Source: Candidatus Saccharibacteria bacterium UBA5145 (lineage in GTDB: Bacteria > Patescibacteriota > Saccharimonadia > Saccharimonadales > UBA4665). From it: a stretch of DNA of 5,976 nt. A program made the position numbers and the translations under genes. Within the stretch, counting starts at the first letter, position 1. Each line of letters begins with the position of its first letter. Under the pieces are notes generated by a model. The model made no database searches and was not told where the DNA came from. It saw only the letters and a list, made by a program, of their open reading frames with translations. The stretch spans positions 19,894-25,869 of the forward strand of contig DHXX01000010.1 in assembly GCA_002413865.1 (NCBI GenBank), read 5' to 3'. Below, in pieces: positions 5,313 through 5,976 of the stretch.

Positions 5313-5976
5313 AGAAGTGGTCGCGAATGTGACTAAAGCTGTAGTCCCAATCGGAATCGGACTTTTTGTGGGGGTTAAAGATGTTGGCTGGGTCAAAGAT
5401 ATGTTTGACTTGCTTGAATAGATCCAACACTTCTTTGCCGAATTGTCGCTCCAGCCACGGTCCTCGAATCAGCCCGTCGTTGTGCTCGCCCGACAATGAA
5501 CCGTGGTATTTCAAGATGAGTTCGTTGACCTCTTTCATGGCGGGCAGTAATTTGGCGCGTTCTTTGGGGTCCTCGAGCTTCATGAGGGGGATGATGTGGA
5601 AATTGCCGTCACCCATGTGTCCGGCGATAGTCGCGAACAACTTGTATTTTTTGACGATGGCGCGCAACTGCGGCAAAAACTCGGTCATGTACTCGGGGTT
5701 AACTATCAAATCGTCAATGAACGGCGCGGTGTGCTTCTCTTTGACTTTACTGCGCAACAACTGAAAGCTATAGCGACGCATAATCCAGAACTTCTCGCTC
5801 TTGGCTTCGGTAGCGTCTTCTTCGAAGCCGTTGATTTCATAACGGGCGCGGTGATGGCCGAGTTCGCGGTGCAGGGCCCGGACTTTGTCGCGCACCTCTT
5901 GTTCGCTGTCACCGTTGAATTCAACCATCAAGATAAGCTTCGGGAAACCGCGGACCAGTTGCAGGCCGTCCGGGAT
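5311..5976 (-). CDS. FAD-linked oxidase C-terminal part (GlcD / D-lactate dehydrogenase / YdiJ family), N-terminus beyond the window
   Basis: C-terminal 221 residues of a flavoprotein that oxidises a 2-hydroxy acid such as D-lactate, glycolate or D-2-hydroxyglutarate. The frame is open through the window edge (IPDGLQLVRGFPKLILMVEF), so apparent starts near 5931 are internal codons. The N-terminal FAD-binding (PCMH) half must lie outside. Counting from the edge, GHMGDGNFH (119-127) gives the two metal-binding His (120, 127). SGEHNDG (162-168) gives the active-site Glu164 and His165, with Asn166 where most relatives have Gly. FDPANIFNPHK (194-204) is the usual terminal motif, followed by a 17-residue acidic/aromatic tail. 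The WLERQFGKEVLDLF stretch (174-187) recalls the YdiJ branch, but no Fe-S domain follows; the protein ends at the TAG codon. The family call is firm, the substrate open. Its link to the envelope genes is probably only proximity. Confidence 0.92.
   Translation of the reverse strand: MPDGLQLVRGFPKLILMVEFNGDSEQEVRDKVRALHRELGHHRARYEINGFEEDATEAKSEKFWIMRRYSFQLLRSKVKEKHTAPFIDDLIVNPEYMTEFLPQLRAIVKKYKLFATIAGHMGDGNFHIIPLMKLEDPKERAKLLPAMKEVNELILKYHGSLSGEHNDGLIRGPWLERQFGKEVLDLFKQVKHIFDPANIFNPHKKSDSDWDYSFSHIRDHF

Noticed and set aside
5366..5764. 132-codon plus-strand open frame opposite the oxidase gene
   Set aside because: Antisense shadow of the strongly conserved FAD-oxidase C-terminal domain.
5925..5931. 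Start codon of a short oxidase-domain protein at about 5931
   Set aside because: The frame stays open upstream to the window edge with family-like sequence (LVRGFPKLIL), so the gene is cut by the edge rather than starting here.
1..5976. UGA recoding, as in Gracilibacteria or Absconditabacteria
   Set aside because: No in-frame TGA is needed anywhere in the five genes and Trp is TGG; Gly uses normal GGN codons.

Overview
This window looks like a piece of a Patescibacteria (CPR) genome, most likely Saccharibacteria. The grounds are gene content and style: an LCP protein with an LTDS-type motif, compact monocistronic genes, almost no Shine-Dalgarno signals, and AT-rich palindromic repeats in the gaps. 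This is recognition from memory, not a database result. No in-frame TGA occurs in the five genes and tryptophan is TGG, so UGA recoding (as in Gracilibacteria/Absconditabacteria) is not suggested. All four visible stop codons are TAG.

Layout: five protein genes alternate strictly in strand. (1) <1-1412 minus is a LytR-CpsA-Psr (LCP) wall-polymer ligase, cut off at its C-terminal LytR_C domain. (2) 1586-2530 plus is a family 2 glycosyltransferase with two C-terminal membrane helices, of the polyprenyl-phosphate sugar synthase type. (3) 2675-4198 minus is a large polytopic membrane protein resembling GT-C/DUF2142 glycosyltransferases. (4) 4277-5149 plus is a stand-alone flippase-like (LPG_synthase_TM/UPF0104) membrane protein. 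(5) 5311->5976 minus is the C-terminal part of an FAD-linked oxidase of the GlcD/D-lactate dehydrogenase/YdiJ family, cut off at its N-terminus.

The first four genes suggest a cell-envelope glycan route. The GT2 would load a sugar onto a polyprenyl phosphate, the UPF0104 protein might help move lipid-linked intermediates, the GT-C enzyme would use lipid-linked sugar on the outer face, and the LCP protein would join the finished polymer to the wall. The linkage is inferred from families and proximity only, since each gene seems to have its own promoter.

The gaps carry most of the unexplained structure. Two copies of an AT-rich hairpin repeat (1473-1554 and 2532-2600) share a 27-base segment with one mismatch. 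A second repeat type built on CTATCCGACTAT occurs in both convergent gaps (2630-2657 and 5291-5312). The last gap is almost entirely a nested palindrome (5156-5312). Likely -10 boxes sit so close to all four visible start codons that the mRNAs should be leaderless or nearly so. I found no tRNA, rRNA, CRISPR array, transposase or obvious defence system. The region reads as ordinary chromosomal envelope genes with interesting intergenic repeats.
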